Source: Lineus longissimus
Taxonomy: Eukaryota > Nemertea > Pilidiophora > Heteronemertea > Lineidae
Length of the DNA stretch: 64,000 nt
Direction of reading: 5' to 3'
NCBI RefSeq assembly: GCF_910592395.1
Contig: NC_088310.1
Coordinates: 5,029,501-5,093,500, forward strand
The number at the start of each line of letters is the position of its first letter. The first letter of the stretch is position 1. Positions 25,701 to 36,541 of this stretch are shown in pieces. A program made the position numbers and the translations under genes. The notes under the pieces are model-generated. The model made no database searches and was not told the origin of the DNA. It saw only the letters and a list, made by a program, of their open reading frames with translations.

Positions 25701-26983
25701 CTACGTATTTGTAAAAATTGGCTGAGTTTTTGACCGCTCTTTCCGTCTTCTCGTTCCAGGTTATGGTCACAACACGCCACTCTCCGAAGGAGGGAAGGTC
25801 TTTTGCATCATCTACGCCCTCATCGGAGTCCCCCTGACCCTTATATTGTTCGCAATAGTTGTGGAGCGCCTCATGATCCCTTCAACAATGATCCTCATAT
25901 TCCTCGGGAAGAAAATGGAGCACCTATACAAAGCTGTGTACATTCGCTTCCTCCATCTTTTCATCGTTTTCGCGATTCTGCTACTGTTCGTTTTCATAAT
26001 CCCGTCGGTAATATTTACTACTATAGAAGAGGAGTGGAATTTCCTGAACTCAATATACTACTGTTTTATATCAATGACAACTATTGGCCTTGGCGATTAC
26101 ATTCCTGGAGAACAACCCAACCAAAAACATAGAACAGTTTACAAGGTTTTTATCACAAGTGAGTACATTTAGATTCAATAAAATCTGCCGCATGTAACTT
26201 ATCATTATGATGTATGTGTAATTTCAGACCAAGGAGTAAAACAGGCTGACGGTTCTGGCATAAAAATTAAAAGAAAGCCTTTAATTTTTAACCAACTTTG
26301 GTCTCCAGTGTATATCAGATCGACGATTTAATAAATTCAACTGCTTTCTGGTCCGGTTTTGTCACAACCACCACAGGCTAAGTCAGCGGAGTGACATTTC
26401 CTTGGGCCTCTTGTATTCTAATTTAAAGCCTTTTCTCCCCTTGGCTTGTACAGTCGTGAAATAAGACTGGCAGTTTCAAGGGGAGGTGGGAGCTTTTTGT
26501 GGTTATCAAGATTTTGGCTTAGCCTATGCGATGATGGTAAATATGGTCCTACAAAAATACACACAAAAAAATCCCCCAAAAGTTAATCCTACGTTACACG
26601 GTAAAACCAGTGATATTAGTTTATGACGTTACATTTGTATGTGATAATCATGATGATGATGATGATGATGATGATGATAATGATTGATTAACTTAGCCCC
26701 CAAGCGGAGAAGCTGTAAGTTTTCTGAGCGTATTTCTTATTTTTCAGTCTATCTCCTCCTCGGCTGTATCATCATGTTGTTCACTCTAGCTGTCATCTAC
26801 GAAATCCCGGAGCTCAACATTCATGGTCTTCACTTCTACATGCGGAGCGAGGAGCAAGATGACGAACATGAACAACAAACACTAAAAGACTCCATCAACC
26901 CCGGGAACAATTACGCAGACTTAGACAAGGTGGCTGAGGGGGGTTCGCTCATAGAAGGTTCGCCCGCCAGAGAACAGCCATAA
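22724..26983 (+). CDS. KCNK1-like: TWIK-type two-pore-domain potassium channel, copy B
   Basis: Coding exons are 22724-22925, 24024-24164, 25760-26158 and 26748-26983, all phase 1, giving 325 residues. The domain plan matches copy A: M1, cap with the SQC/GQC cysteine, N-V-S glycosylation site, filter 1 TTIGYGH, M2, M3, filter 2 TTIGLGD, M4 and acidic tail. Differences include NTP instead of TTP after the first filter, ILFAIVV at the end of M2 and a longer tail insert (EHEQQ). All splice sites are intact and no stop interrupts the frame, so it should be functional. The shared 5' flank starts at about 22424 (9484 in copy A), so its proximal promoter is probably of the same origin. A ~165-bp insertion in intron 2 is unique to this copy. 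Confidence 0.92.
23394..23417 (+). repeat. Homopolymer C15-A9 tract in intron 1 of copy B
   Basis: Fifteen C followed by nine A. The matching part of copy A intron 1 (about 13030) lacks the C run, so this is a copy-specific expansion or an assembly-sensitive site. Confidence 0.85.
25443..25605. mobile_element. Small inverted-repeat insertion (MITE-like) in copy B intron 2
   Basis: Aligning the end of intron 2 with copy A (about 17570) leaves an extra ~165 bp here. Its ends are imperfect inverted repeats: GGATATAGTCC...CATAGTCCGG on the left, and CGGACTATCAG...GGACTACTATCC on the right. The exact ends and target duplication are unclear. Confidence 0.55.
26648..26685 (+). repeat. GAT microsatellite in intron 3 of copy B
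   Basis: A nearly pure GAT run at the same distance from the exon 4 acceptor as in copies A and C. Confidence 0.85.
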
Positions 26984-27170
26984 TCTGCTGTAGGTTATTG
27001 CATTTCACCTAAAGGTTGCGTTGAAATCATTCAGTTACAGGGGACCGTATACACTTTGGCTTTCAAAGACAGTTGTTCGGTTTTTTAATGCAATATTGGA
27101 GAAGTTGTGGACGCTGGGGTGATTTGAAATCATTCAGAAAAAATCACCAGTAATTAATACATTTTCAATT

Positions 27171-27617
27171 GATTCATGATAATAACTGTTTGCTGTGCAT
27201 GGCTGCAGTAGTCATAGTGACATCCTGCAGCCACAATCAGTCCTTCACTTGAGTCTCGGCCAACAATTGGCCTTGTCTGGGCACGTTGCCGTAGGTAATT
27301 GAGTTGTCTCGCAGTGCGCAGTTGGTCCAGTCCGGCTTGTTTGAGGTCTGCGCGTGTGGTACCCAGTAGGTTTGTGCAATGTCGTCCTTGGCGGGGTTTG
27401 TAGGCCTTGGAACCTGTGACAGCAAAGTCAAGTACCTTCTGGGCAGGTATGTCGGGATTCATGAAAGAACATGGCCCTGCATAGACCGTATTTGCTTTGC
27501 GACCTTGGCAGAGAGAGGCTCCTCGTTGTGCAGTTCGTATAGTGCCTGCGGAGGCAAGCATCCAGCTGATCTAACATAACTACAGCTGTTGCTACGGCCC
27601 AGCTGTTGCAGTTGTGA
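27171..27617. other. Unrelated insert at the B/C duplication boundary
   Basis: Homology to the 3' flank of copy A ends at about 27170, and homology to the 5' flank of copy A resumes at about 27618. The ~450 bp between is GC-richer and present nowhere else in the array. The minus strand is open for 135 codons across it (27561-27154, extending slightly into the flank), with no motif I recognise. It may be a mobile-element or captured gene fragment. It replaces the distal promoter region that copies A and B share. Confidence 0.5.
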
Positions 27618-27736
27618 AGCATACCAACATAAAAGCAACATTTGTTCGCATCACACCCATCTTCACGAGCTTTCTGCGATAGCACTCTCCGGCCCGAAGC
27701 CATGTTTCTAATTGCCTGCAAAAAGCAGGAGGAAAA

Positions 27737-30700
27737 ATGTCGGAAGACTGTGCGACATGTTGGTGTTGTAGACGCAGCACTTGCAGGACTCTTTTTCTTG
27801 TCGTCCTTATTGCCTGTTACATTTTGTTAGGAGCTTATATTTTTCAACTGATTGAAAAGTCTAAAGAGGATGAATTGAGAGCGTGTGTTCAGGATATCAG
27901 AGCAGATTTTCTCAAAGGGCACGGTCAGTGTCTGACAGGTAGGGTGATGATGTAACTTCTTTATCCATCTGTCTTCTCTGTAAGTCACAGGTGTCTCCTT
28001 CGACACATAGATTCTGTCATATCCATGTAATAAAGTCAACTGTACCTCCTAAAACAATATTGTATTCTTTACGACACCATGCGTCTTCTCTGAGGACATT
28101 TCGGGTGCGACACCATTTTTCTAAAAATGTAGGCCAACACCTTTTGTCAAGACGGCCGTGTGTCCCTCGGCTTACTTCTTTCGTAAACTGAATAATGCCA
28201 TGTTAAGTTGTTAACGCCAGCGTTAGTGACAAAACTTGTTTCGACAACCGGGCCCAGACTGCCATCTTCCAGATTGGATATGAGATTGGAGCATCTCGTA
28301 ACGAAATGTAACTCTGCTTATCTCCGCCAAACTTCTTATTACGTTTTGTCAATTTGAATATATCAACGTACCGTACAAAAGATGCAACTAAGCGTCGAAA
28401 CGTCGTTAAAAGTGCTGCAGCAAACTGCATTTAACGATTTTCAATCATCAAAACGGTCGTTTACTCTAATTTATTTATTTTTGTTTCGCATCCATTCTCT
28501 TTACAACAATTCCCCTTTATAACCGTTTCATGTAAGAAGCTCATCTCTGCCACTTCCCTGGCTAATACATTTCTTTCGCAAGGAGTATCAAATGTCATGC
28601 CCATTTCCTTATTTGGAATTGAAAACATTACAGGGAGAGGACCATTTTTTATATCCCCAAGTTGCAGAGCGTTATTCGTTATCTCTTACTATCGGAATTT
28701 CACTTCATTTTACAAATAGGCACTTTGGTAAAAATTATCATTATTCTTAGCGCTCGACGACAGTATCAAATTCTTATGTCGGTGGATGTCACGAATCGAG
28801 TTGTGGCCTACATCTCTTCCTCCGTTCCTATCAATTGTTCTTCACATTTTCATCCCCCGGCCAGCTCGTTCTCCGTTTGGCCTTAAGCGCAGCAGAGCCT
28901 TTGCTTATGGTTTCCCAATTCCTATCTTCCAGATGGAGAATTAGAAGCTTTCATCATCGAGATCGTCACGGCGAGTGAAAGTGGAGTATCAGCCATCCAT
29001 AATGTCTCCAGCAAACCCAATTGGAGCTTTGGGCAGTCTATCTTATTCGCTGGAACAACACTTACAACAATAGGTAGGTAACTCTCCGTCCTAGTTGTGC
29101 TTCAGTTCGCCGAGAGAAATTTTCATAGACAAGCGAGATACGCCCACGCCTTTGTGAGTTTCCCTGACTGTACGCCACTGCAGCTGTCTGACCTTCTAGT
29201 GAAACAAGTTCATGTTGTTCTGAAAGTACCAAAGCAACCACGATAAGATATGGTTGACCAAAATATTCACATATTTCTCAGGGAGAACAGCATAAATCTG
29301 GTCGTTCTGACCGGCAACATGATATAAAGTCCGAATTCCCATCTATACTAATATCGTCAATCCATGACTTTCTCTTCTATAATAAAAAACAAAAACAAAC
29401 CTCAACTTAGTATTTTCATATGGAATAGAAAAACAATCGATCGGAGTTTATAAAAGGAGTGAAATATATGTTGTGTCCATAAATTAGATCATACGACAAA
29501 TGGCGTTATTCAGCGAACACTACAGCCCTGTGTACTCGGCTTGATGTTGAAAGTGATGTTATATGTAACCTTTTTGTTAAAACATAATATATACACTTTT
29601 AAGTATAACATTTAAACTATTATTCGGAAATTATCAAAATGACTTTTAAATTGGTATAATCGACGGACTCAAAAAATCAACAATTCGTGATCATCATTTA
29701 GGGTAAAAGATGGTGAGCTATACTGCTCTCGGTGTAGACCTGTTGTTTTTAGAGCTGTAGTTTACATGTATATAGGAATAGACTTGAAAGAACGAATTAA
29801 AATATTCCGGTTGCACGGCTCTATTCGTCGATTTTTTTTAAACAAAATGGAAATTTTACTCGTTTCATGAGAATGATGTTGAATTAAGTGGAAACATGTG
29901 GTGTGACCATTTTTAATGTCGCATGTCAGTCGGCTATGTTGTTTCTAATTTACTAAGTACATGTACATAAAGACTATGCATGTAGTGATCGATCAATACA
30001 AGGAAGAACTAATAAATATACTACATGTAGTCTTTATCAATCGATGTCAGTAGTATCGTACTCCTTGCGGAGGTCTGCGGGTTTGGGCAGAATGAATAAT
30101 AATAATCAATAATCTAGCAGGTATAGAAACAAATGCAAGAATCGGTAGCCACTGGTAGCTTCCCATTGTCAGTTACTCTTTCTTGTACTTCAGTCACGCC
30201 CTGGGTGTCGATCGATTAGCCGTCACGATCTTATTCGGATGTGCCCGTTGTGGTCGAAGAAATTATTCTGGGGACATTCTAGCTATCGGTAGGATATCAA
30301 TGGCGCAGACAGTTCCTCATTCAATCGCTGAGGTTTTATTCCCTAACGTAATGACTGCAGTTGGGTTTTGACCGTTCTTCCCGTCTTCTCGTTCCAGGTT
30401 ATGGTCACATGAGGCCACTCTCCGAAGGAGGGAAGGTCTTTTGCATCGTCTACGCCCTCATCGGAGTTCCCCTGACCCTTATCATGTTCGCAACAGTCGT
30501 GGAGCGCCTCATGATCCCCTCAACAATGTTGCTCGAATTCCTCGGGAAGAAAACGGAGCAACTACACACACCTGCGTACATTCGCTTCCTCCATCTTTTC
30601 ATCGTTTTCACGATTCTGCTACTATTAGTTTTCATAATCCCGGCGGTAATATTTACTACTATAGAAGAGGAGTGGAATTTTCTGGACTCAATATACTACT

Positions 30701-31538
30701 GTTTTATATCTATGACAACTGTTGGCTTTGGCGATTACATTCCCGGAGAGCAACCAAACCAAAGTTATAGGACGGTTTACAAGGGTTTTATCACAAGTAA
30801 GTATACATTTAGATTCAATAAAATCTGTCGCGGGTAACTTATCATCATGATGTATGTTAATTTCAGACAAAGATTGAAATAGGCTGACGATTCTGGCATA
30901 TAAAAGAAAGCCGTTAACTTCTTGATCAACTTTGGACTCCAGTGTATATCAGATCCACGATTTAATAAATTCTTTCTGGTCCAGTTTTGTCACAACCACC
31001 ACACGCTAATAATAAGAAACCCAATTAAAGCCTTTGTACAGTCGTGAAATTAGACTGGCAATTGATCATCCTGCACAAATGAAGAATCAAAAAGAAAAGT
31101 TAATCCTATGTTACCGGAAAATCACTTAAGTGATATGAGATTATGACGTTACATTTTTCTGATGATGATGAAGGCGACTGTGACGGTGACGGTTGACGGT
31201 GACGGTGACGACGACGATGACGATAACGTTAACGATGACGATGACGATAATGATGATTGATTAACTTAGCTCCCAAGCGGAGAAGCTGTATGTTTTCTGA
31301 GCGTATTTCTTATTTTTCAGTCTATCTCCTCCTCGGCTGTATCATCATGTTGTTCACTCTAGCTGTCATGTACGAAATCCCAGAGCTCAACCTTCATGGT
31401 ATTCACTTCTACATGCGGAGCGATGAGCTAGATGACGAAGACTCCATCAACCCGGGGAACAATTACACAGACTTAGACAAGGTGGCTGAGGGAGGTTCGC
31501 TCAATGAAGGATCTCCCGCCAGAGAACAGCCAGAATAA
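27737..31538 (+). CDS. KCNK1-like: TWIK-type two-pore-domain potassium channel, copy C (divergent filters)
   Basis: Coding exons are 27737-27938, 28933-29073, 30398-30796 and 31321-31538, all phase 1, giving 319 residues. The overall plan matches copies A and B: cap cysteine in GQC, N-V-S site, M1-M4. It departs at the pore. The first filter is TTIGYGH but is followed by MRP instead of TTP or NTP, putting an arginine at the outer mouth. The second filter reads TTVGFGD instead of TTIGLGD, so the Leu of the second GLG typical of TWIK is Phe, as in many other K2P channels. The acidic tail is six residues shorter than in B. The frame and all splice sites are intact. The sequence upstream of about 27618 is unrelated to that of copies A and B, so regulation may differ. 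Confidence 0.92.
31158..31258 (+). repeat. Expanded GAT/GACGGT compound microsatellite in intron 3 of copy C
   Basis: About 100 bp of mixed GATGAC and GACGGT units, longer and more complex than the corresponding tracts in A and B. It ends 62 nt before the exon 4 acceptor. Confidence 0.85.
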
Positions 31539-31893
31539 TCTGATGTAGGTTATTAGATTTCACTAAAGGTGGCGTTGAATGTGTGTAGAACATGCGCCAC
31601 CTTTCTTCATTCAGTTACCGGGGACTGTATATAGACTTTGACTTACAAAGACAGTTGTGTTTTTTAATGCAATATTGGAGAGGGTGATTCATAATCATTC
31701 GAAAAGAAAGCGATTGAAATAAGCTGGCGAACTGTTAATTCGTCTCCGTTCTGTCCGTCGCATTGTACATAGCGGACGTCACGCGTACAGTCACGCCTCG
31801 GTCCTTTGGAACCACAAAACGGCTCGTAGTTTGAAAACGAGATATCAGGAAGTTGGATGATGATTGATTGGCCTTTTTATCATTAGGACGGGC

Positions 31894-31962
31894 AGGTAGA
31901 AGCAAATATGACAAATAGGTAGAAGCAAATATGACAAATAGGTAGAAGCAAATGTGACAAAT
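31894..31962 (+). repeat. Three tandem copies of a 23-bp unit
   Basis: Units start at 31894, 31917 and 31940; the third has one substitution. The homologous flank of copy A (about 21690) carries a single unit, so the expansion occurred after duplication. Confidence 0.92.
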
Positions 31963-31996
31963 GTACATGTATATACATCAAAGAATCGGGTCTGAA

Positions 31997-32002
31997 AATA
32001 AA
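31997..32002 (+). promoter_or_regulatory. Candidate polyadenylation signal of copy C
   Basis: AATAAA about 460 nt after the stop codon, conserved in the corresponding flank of copy A (21764-21769). Confidence 0.4.
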
Positions 32003-32983
32003 GACATGAACAAACTAAAACCAGTTATTGTTTTCGTTTGTGAGATAACAATACAAGCCGTGGTCGAAATTAAATTATTCACAAGTTTTCGGGCAGTTCT
32101 TTAACAAAACATGCCTGGACAAAACGTTCACAAGTTGGTCAAGAGTATACATCTGTACCTATTGTTCAATCTGTGGGGATTATAACTTGAAAACAATTGT
32201 GTCCTGTGGACGAAAAAAATGTTTACCTTAATACCACAACAATACTAATGTAGTCGCTCGCAGGTCACAGCAAGGCTTACATGTATTTGTATATACCCTT
32301 GTTTGCCTATTCATGTCAAAACTTTAATTCAAAGGGCCAGCTTTAAGAAAACATACAAGATTTTGCCTCGTTTGGTACACATGGTTCTATGTATTCGTAC
32401 ACAGAGGGTAACCAAACTGTGTGGTTGGAAATGCCACCACTGAAAAACTAACGTGTCACACTGTAAAAGCTCTCTACGCGGGCACACTGGAATATTTCGG
32501 GGCTTTAGGAACTGCGCATACCCTACTTTGAAACGAGAAGTGTCACCCTATCGAATGTTGTGGTATAAAGCATTTACGAGGAGGAATGTCGAGATAAACG
32601 AAGGCTAGTGGATTCTGGATCACTAACATTTTGACAGTGTGATCAGAAAACCCCTGCATGGTGGGATCATTTTGTCCAATGGATTGATAACTATACTTCC
32701 GGAAAACATCACAAACTTGTCCAATGTCATTAAAGCTGAACTGCATTGTAAAGACGACTTAATGGTTGCCATTCCCTTTGACATTATTCATGTGGGCTAT
32801 TATTCACTTGACGTGTCAGTTCCATCCGGTATGATATCATTCTGAAAAGTGACTGTTAATTAACCGTCTCAACGAGTGTTATGCACTGGTGACAACTGTT
32901 CAGTTTTTACATTACAGTTGGCTGTCGTAGTAAGAAAGTATAAACTGCATTATCCCCTCACTTTCTCGTTCACGGCCACCGCC
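32003..32983. other. Intergenic region and 5' flank of the glycosyltransferase
   Basis: No gene recognised. The GT32 frame is open in the upstream direction to about 32876, but no in-frame ATG precedes 32984. No clear core promoter motif is visible. Confidence 0.45.
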
Positions 32984-34168
32984 ATGCTTCGCGGTTTCCT
33001 GTGCCGACATTCGTGTCACTTTCGCCGTCTAGGATTTGCTTGCCTCGTAATGAAACCGATCGAAATTATTTCACTGTGCTTAAGATTTGTGAGATTCTGC
33101 ACCCCAAGGATAACAAAAGTTCGATTAATCCTGTTGGCCTTCGTTCTGATCATTGGTCACCTTTCTTACTCGGCTAGGGACCTTGTCGCTCAGATTCAGG
33201 GCGCGAAACTGGAAAGATACCTCATGTGTTCCAGTCAGGCCCGGAATAACGCCGGGTACAACGACACTTCTCGCGGAGCGCGGATTACGAGGATCGTGCA
33301 TCAGACATGGAAGAACGAAAGCATACCGAAAGTAGCCGTGAACTGGATCAAGAAGTGGCAAAAGACGAACCCAGATTGGGAATATTGGTTCTGGACGGAT
33401 AAAGATGTGGAGATTTTCTTTCAGAAAAAGTATCCGCAGTTTTTAAACTTGTATAAAAATTTCCCGCGTTCACATGCGGCGATTCAGCGCGCGGACATGA
33501 TGCGGTATTTTATCCTTTACGAATATGGCGGAGTGTATGCCGACCTTGACCTTGAACCCATGAAGTCCTTGAACCCTATCAGTGACAGGTATCCGTGCAT
33601 ATTTTCCGAGGAACCGGAGGAGCACTCAAAAATCCTCCGGCCAAAATATCTAAACGAGTACGGAGCGCTCGTTTGTAACGCGTTCATTGCTTGTCGTCCT
33701 GGACATCCGTTTTTGAAATACATTTTAGATCATTTAGAAGAAAGCTTCAACAAGACTCTAAAAACTAAAAGCGTGATGTATAGCACTGGGCCAGCGATGG
33801 TGTCAGTTCTACACGCAGAATATATAAAATCACGACCGGATTTGTGCCATAACGAACGTGATCGTGCAATCGTTGCGGATTCAAAATATTTTATGGGCAT
33901 CTACGACGGATCGCAGACTCCCAAGCTCGCCCACATGTGCGCAACTAAAGAGAACTTGCCAGAGTTTCGGAGCAAAGCCTGCGAACGCCTCATTCGTAGG
34001 ATGTTTCAGAACAGACCAGGGAAGGACACTTATACAGTGCACCATTGGTTCCACACATGGACACCAAAGGGACAAAAGTACCTCCCACAGAAAGGCCATC
34101 CGGCGATTCATATCAAAGAGGTGCTTCCCAAAGCGAAACTTGTGGGGGACATGTTCGGTTTTCAATAG
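32984..34168 (+). CDS. GT32-family glycosyltransferase with DXD motif (OCH1/SUR1-like)
   Basis: An uninterrupted 394-residue type II membrane protein, probably Golgi. A cytosolic basic N-terminus precedes one signal-anchor (about 46-64, RLILLAFVLIIGHLSY). The catalytic domain starts with RIVHQTWKNESIP (about 103), continues through WTDKD, and reaches the block QRADMMRYFILYEYGG followed by VYADLDLEP, with the metal- and nucleotide-sugar-binding DXD at D187/D189. A C-terminal HHWFHTW fits the family. Members such as yeast Och1 and Sur1 transfer mannose to glycans or inositol-phosphoceramide, and others in the DXD group transfer galactose; the substrate here cannot be told. The start is the ATG at 32984 in strong Kozak context (gccaccgccATG). 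The frame continues upstream to about 32876 but only with non-ATG codons. No intron is present. Confidence 0.85.
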   Translation: MLRGFLCRHSCHFRRLGFACLVMKPIEIISLCLRFVRFCTPRITKVRLILLAFVLIIGHLSYSARDLVAQIQGAKLERYLMCSSQARNNAGYNDTSRGARITRIVHQTWKNESIPKVAVNWIKKWQKTNPDWEYWFWTDKDVEIFFQKKYPQFLNLYKNFPRSHAAIQRADMMRYFILYEYGGVYADLDLEPMKSLNPISDRYPCIFSEEPEEHSKILRPKYLNEYGALVCNAFIACRPGHPFLKYILDHLEESFNKTLKTKSVMYSTGPAMVSVLHAEYIKSRPDLCHNERDRAIVADSKYFMGIYDGSQTPKLAHMCATKENLPEFRSKACERLIRRMFQNRPGKDTYTVHHWFHTWTPKGQKYLPQKGHPAIHIKEVLPKAKLVGDMFGFQ

Positions 34169-36541
34169 AGATGTTGTTGACCTTTAAGTTATGCAAAACT
34201 CCAAGACCCTGGCGAAGCTGCAAGAGGCCTAATGTTGATAGCTACATAGCCGGTCGGTTCCCATTAATTTGACGCCATCAATAATGATTGTTGTGTCGGA
34301 TTTTGTGGCTAAAAGCAAAGCAAAGATACAATAGTATTCTGTAGCTTTTATTCAGCTACAGTTACTAAATCACAGAGTTGTATATGATTGTTTATAATTT
34401 TTATCGGGTAAATTTAAAAGGGTAAAATTCCCAGTGTTTATATTCGGTAAATGTGAAAGCTTGGAGAGGATGACGTCATTTTCAGCGCCTTAGCCAATCA
34501 GATGCCAGTAAAAGTATCTCGTCAAAAATGTTTTAAATTCTTGTCACCGTCAACAGGACCACTAATCCTGCATGATGTGATACACCGACTGCACAAAAAC
34601 ATGACTTTTTCTTTATTCCTTTTTTTCGGCGGTCTTATTGTGCGAAGTTTTTAAACATAGTTTGGGCACTCGATGTATTACATGTATTATCATTTATCAA
34701 GATTGGTGTTTGAAACATAATGAAATTTAAACTTAAATAAGCTTAGGTTCTATTAATTATTTCTTCTCGGTCAGTTATGCTGGCCTACCACTCCCGGCAC
34801 CGTCATATTTATTGTGGTCACACTACACCTTCCGTCCTCGCACTCAAAAGAAAACTGACGACTGATTTGTATGCATCTCCACACTTTATCTATGACAATG
34901 ATGATGATGGTTTAACTGTAAAGACAAAGACACAACAACGTCTGATCAATGGTGCAAAGACATACAGAGAGACTATTGTACATCTTTATAAAGAAATCTA
35001 ACACAACGACAACGTCACAACCTTGAAGACAACCGCACGGTGCTGCCACCTGCGAATGCAAGATATCACTAAATTCTTGGTCTAAACCTTCGACAGCTCA
35101 ACCAATAGCACAAATCCTACCAAATTAGCTATTACTTGTTACATTTTATGCTTATACCTAAATGGGTTTCTTTAGAGACATTACAAAGCCATAAACTCAT
35201 TTTAAGAGATTCGGACAACCATGTGACCCACGTGGCGGGAAGAAAAAACAACGGGCCATACGATGCCGAGCTTACTAAAAGTGCCCACTTTGAGCAAACT
35301 ATTGAAGTATATAAGAATATAAGACATTCTCCAAGGGCACTAGACTTCCATCTGTATCGATGTCCCTCCTGAGCAGACGGTACATAGACAAGTAGCGTTA
35401 TATCTAGGCATTATTACAAAGATTCAGGGACAAATAAGGTTTTACATGAGAGAAAAATGCCGTAAGCGTTGTGACCAGCTCCGTCTTCGCCGGAGGTGCT
35501 CAAGTAAACTGTCTTCGGCCTATAAGTCGAAACTGGACACGACAAAAGTATGACAATGGTCATAACCTGTGTCCAGATAGCCACAGCTGATGAACTGTTG
35601 TCTTCACAACTAGGCAAGGCTGTTCTGCAATATTTGCTATAATAATAAAGAACTCATAATGATGCGCCATCGTGTATATACCGGGAACAATCCCAACCTT
35701 GAGAGAGACCAGTCAGTCACAAGGAAAGATGGGTAGTTTTGCCGTGGCGTAGCCTATGCTCAAGGTAACAGGTTGAACTACGATATAATTTTTTAATTCC
35801 GAAATGGGTCACATAGATATGATGTCATCCAGAGGAAATCAGGGGATGAACGATGTATAAAATGAATGACGTAATCGTCAATCGTAAGCTTGCCAAACCT
35901 CACTATTTTTGAAAGTTTCGCCACCTTTTGAGGGATGGCAACTCTAAAATAACATGGCTCCAGGCTGCAGTGAAATGTCGGAAGTTCCGAATTTTCAGTT
36001 ATATATTGACGTTATACGAAAGAAATTGTGATCAAGTTGTCAAAAACGTATTTTCTTAGTGCTTCTTACAAGTTTGTGCAAGCATTTAAAACGGTATGTG
36101 ACCGAGTTCTTGCCTGAAATTGATTTTTTGCCCCTCAAAATACATTACGAAATGCAGTTTTTGACAGCGCTGGCGACTGCGCATGCGTAAAGCCCTAGTC
36201 CAAAGGATGCAGATTTCACCATAACAATTAACATTAGCCAGCGGCAAGCTCGCAGTCAGGTAGATGAAAAAACACCCATTTAACAAAACTTAAACCTAAC
36301 TTAATTCATACGGATTTAGGCATGTCCAATTTTTACTAATTTTAGGGCGGCTAGCCTTCACCGTCGGCATAGCGTATTTGGGTGGCTGGCGATCACAATT
36401 ATCGGGTGGCTGGCGATCACAGTTTCTCGAACAGTATTGTCTTGTCAGTACCTACAGTAACGGTGTGGCCACGAAGTGTTAATAGATTTTGGTCTACCAT
36501 TGCAGTATCTGGGCCAGGGCTGACGCCACGCATATTGTGAA
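34169..36541. other. Intergenic region between the GT32 and ASB genes
   Basis: No gene recognised. An AATAAA at 35644-35649 could end a long GT32 3' UTR. Two copies of an 18-bp unit (GGTGGCTGGCGATCACA) lie at 36380 and 36404, just upstream of the ASB start. Confidence 0.45.

Noticed and set aside
32876-32983. Upstream extension of the GT32 frame
   Set aside because: The frame is open but has no ATG. The first ATG, at 32984, has strong context and gives a proper type II anchor.
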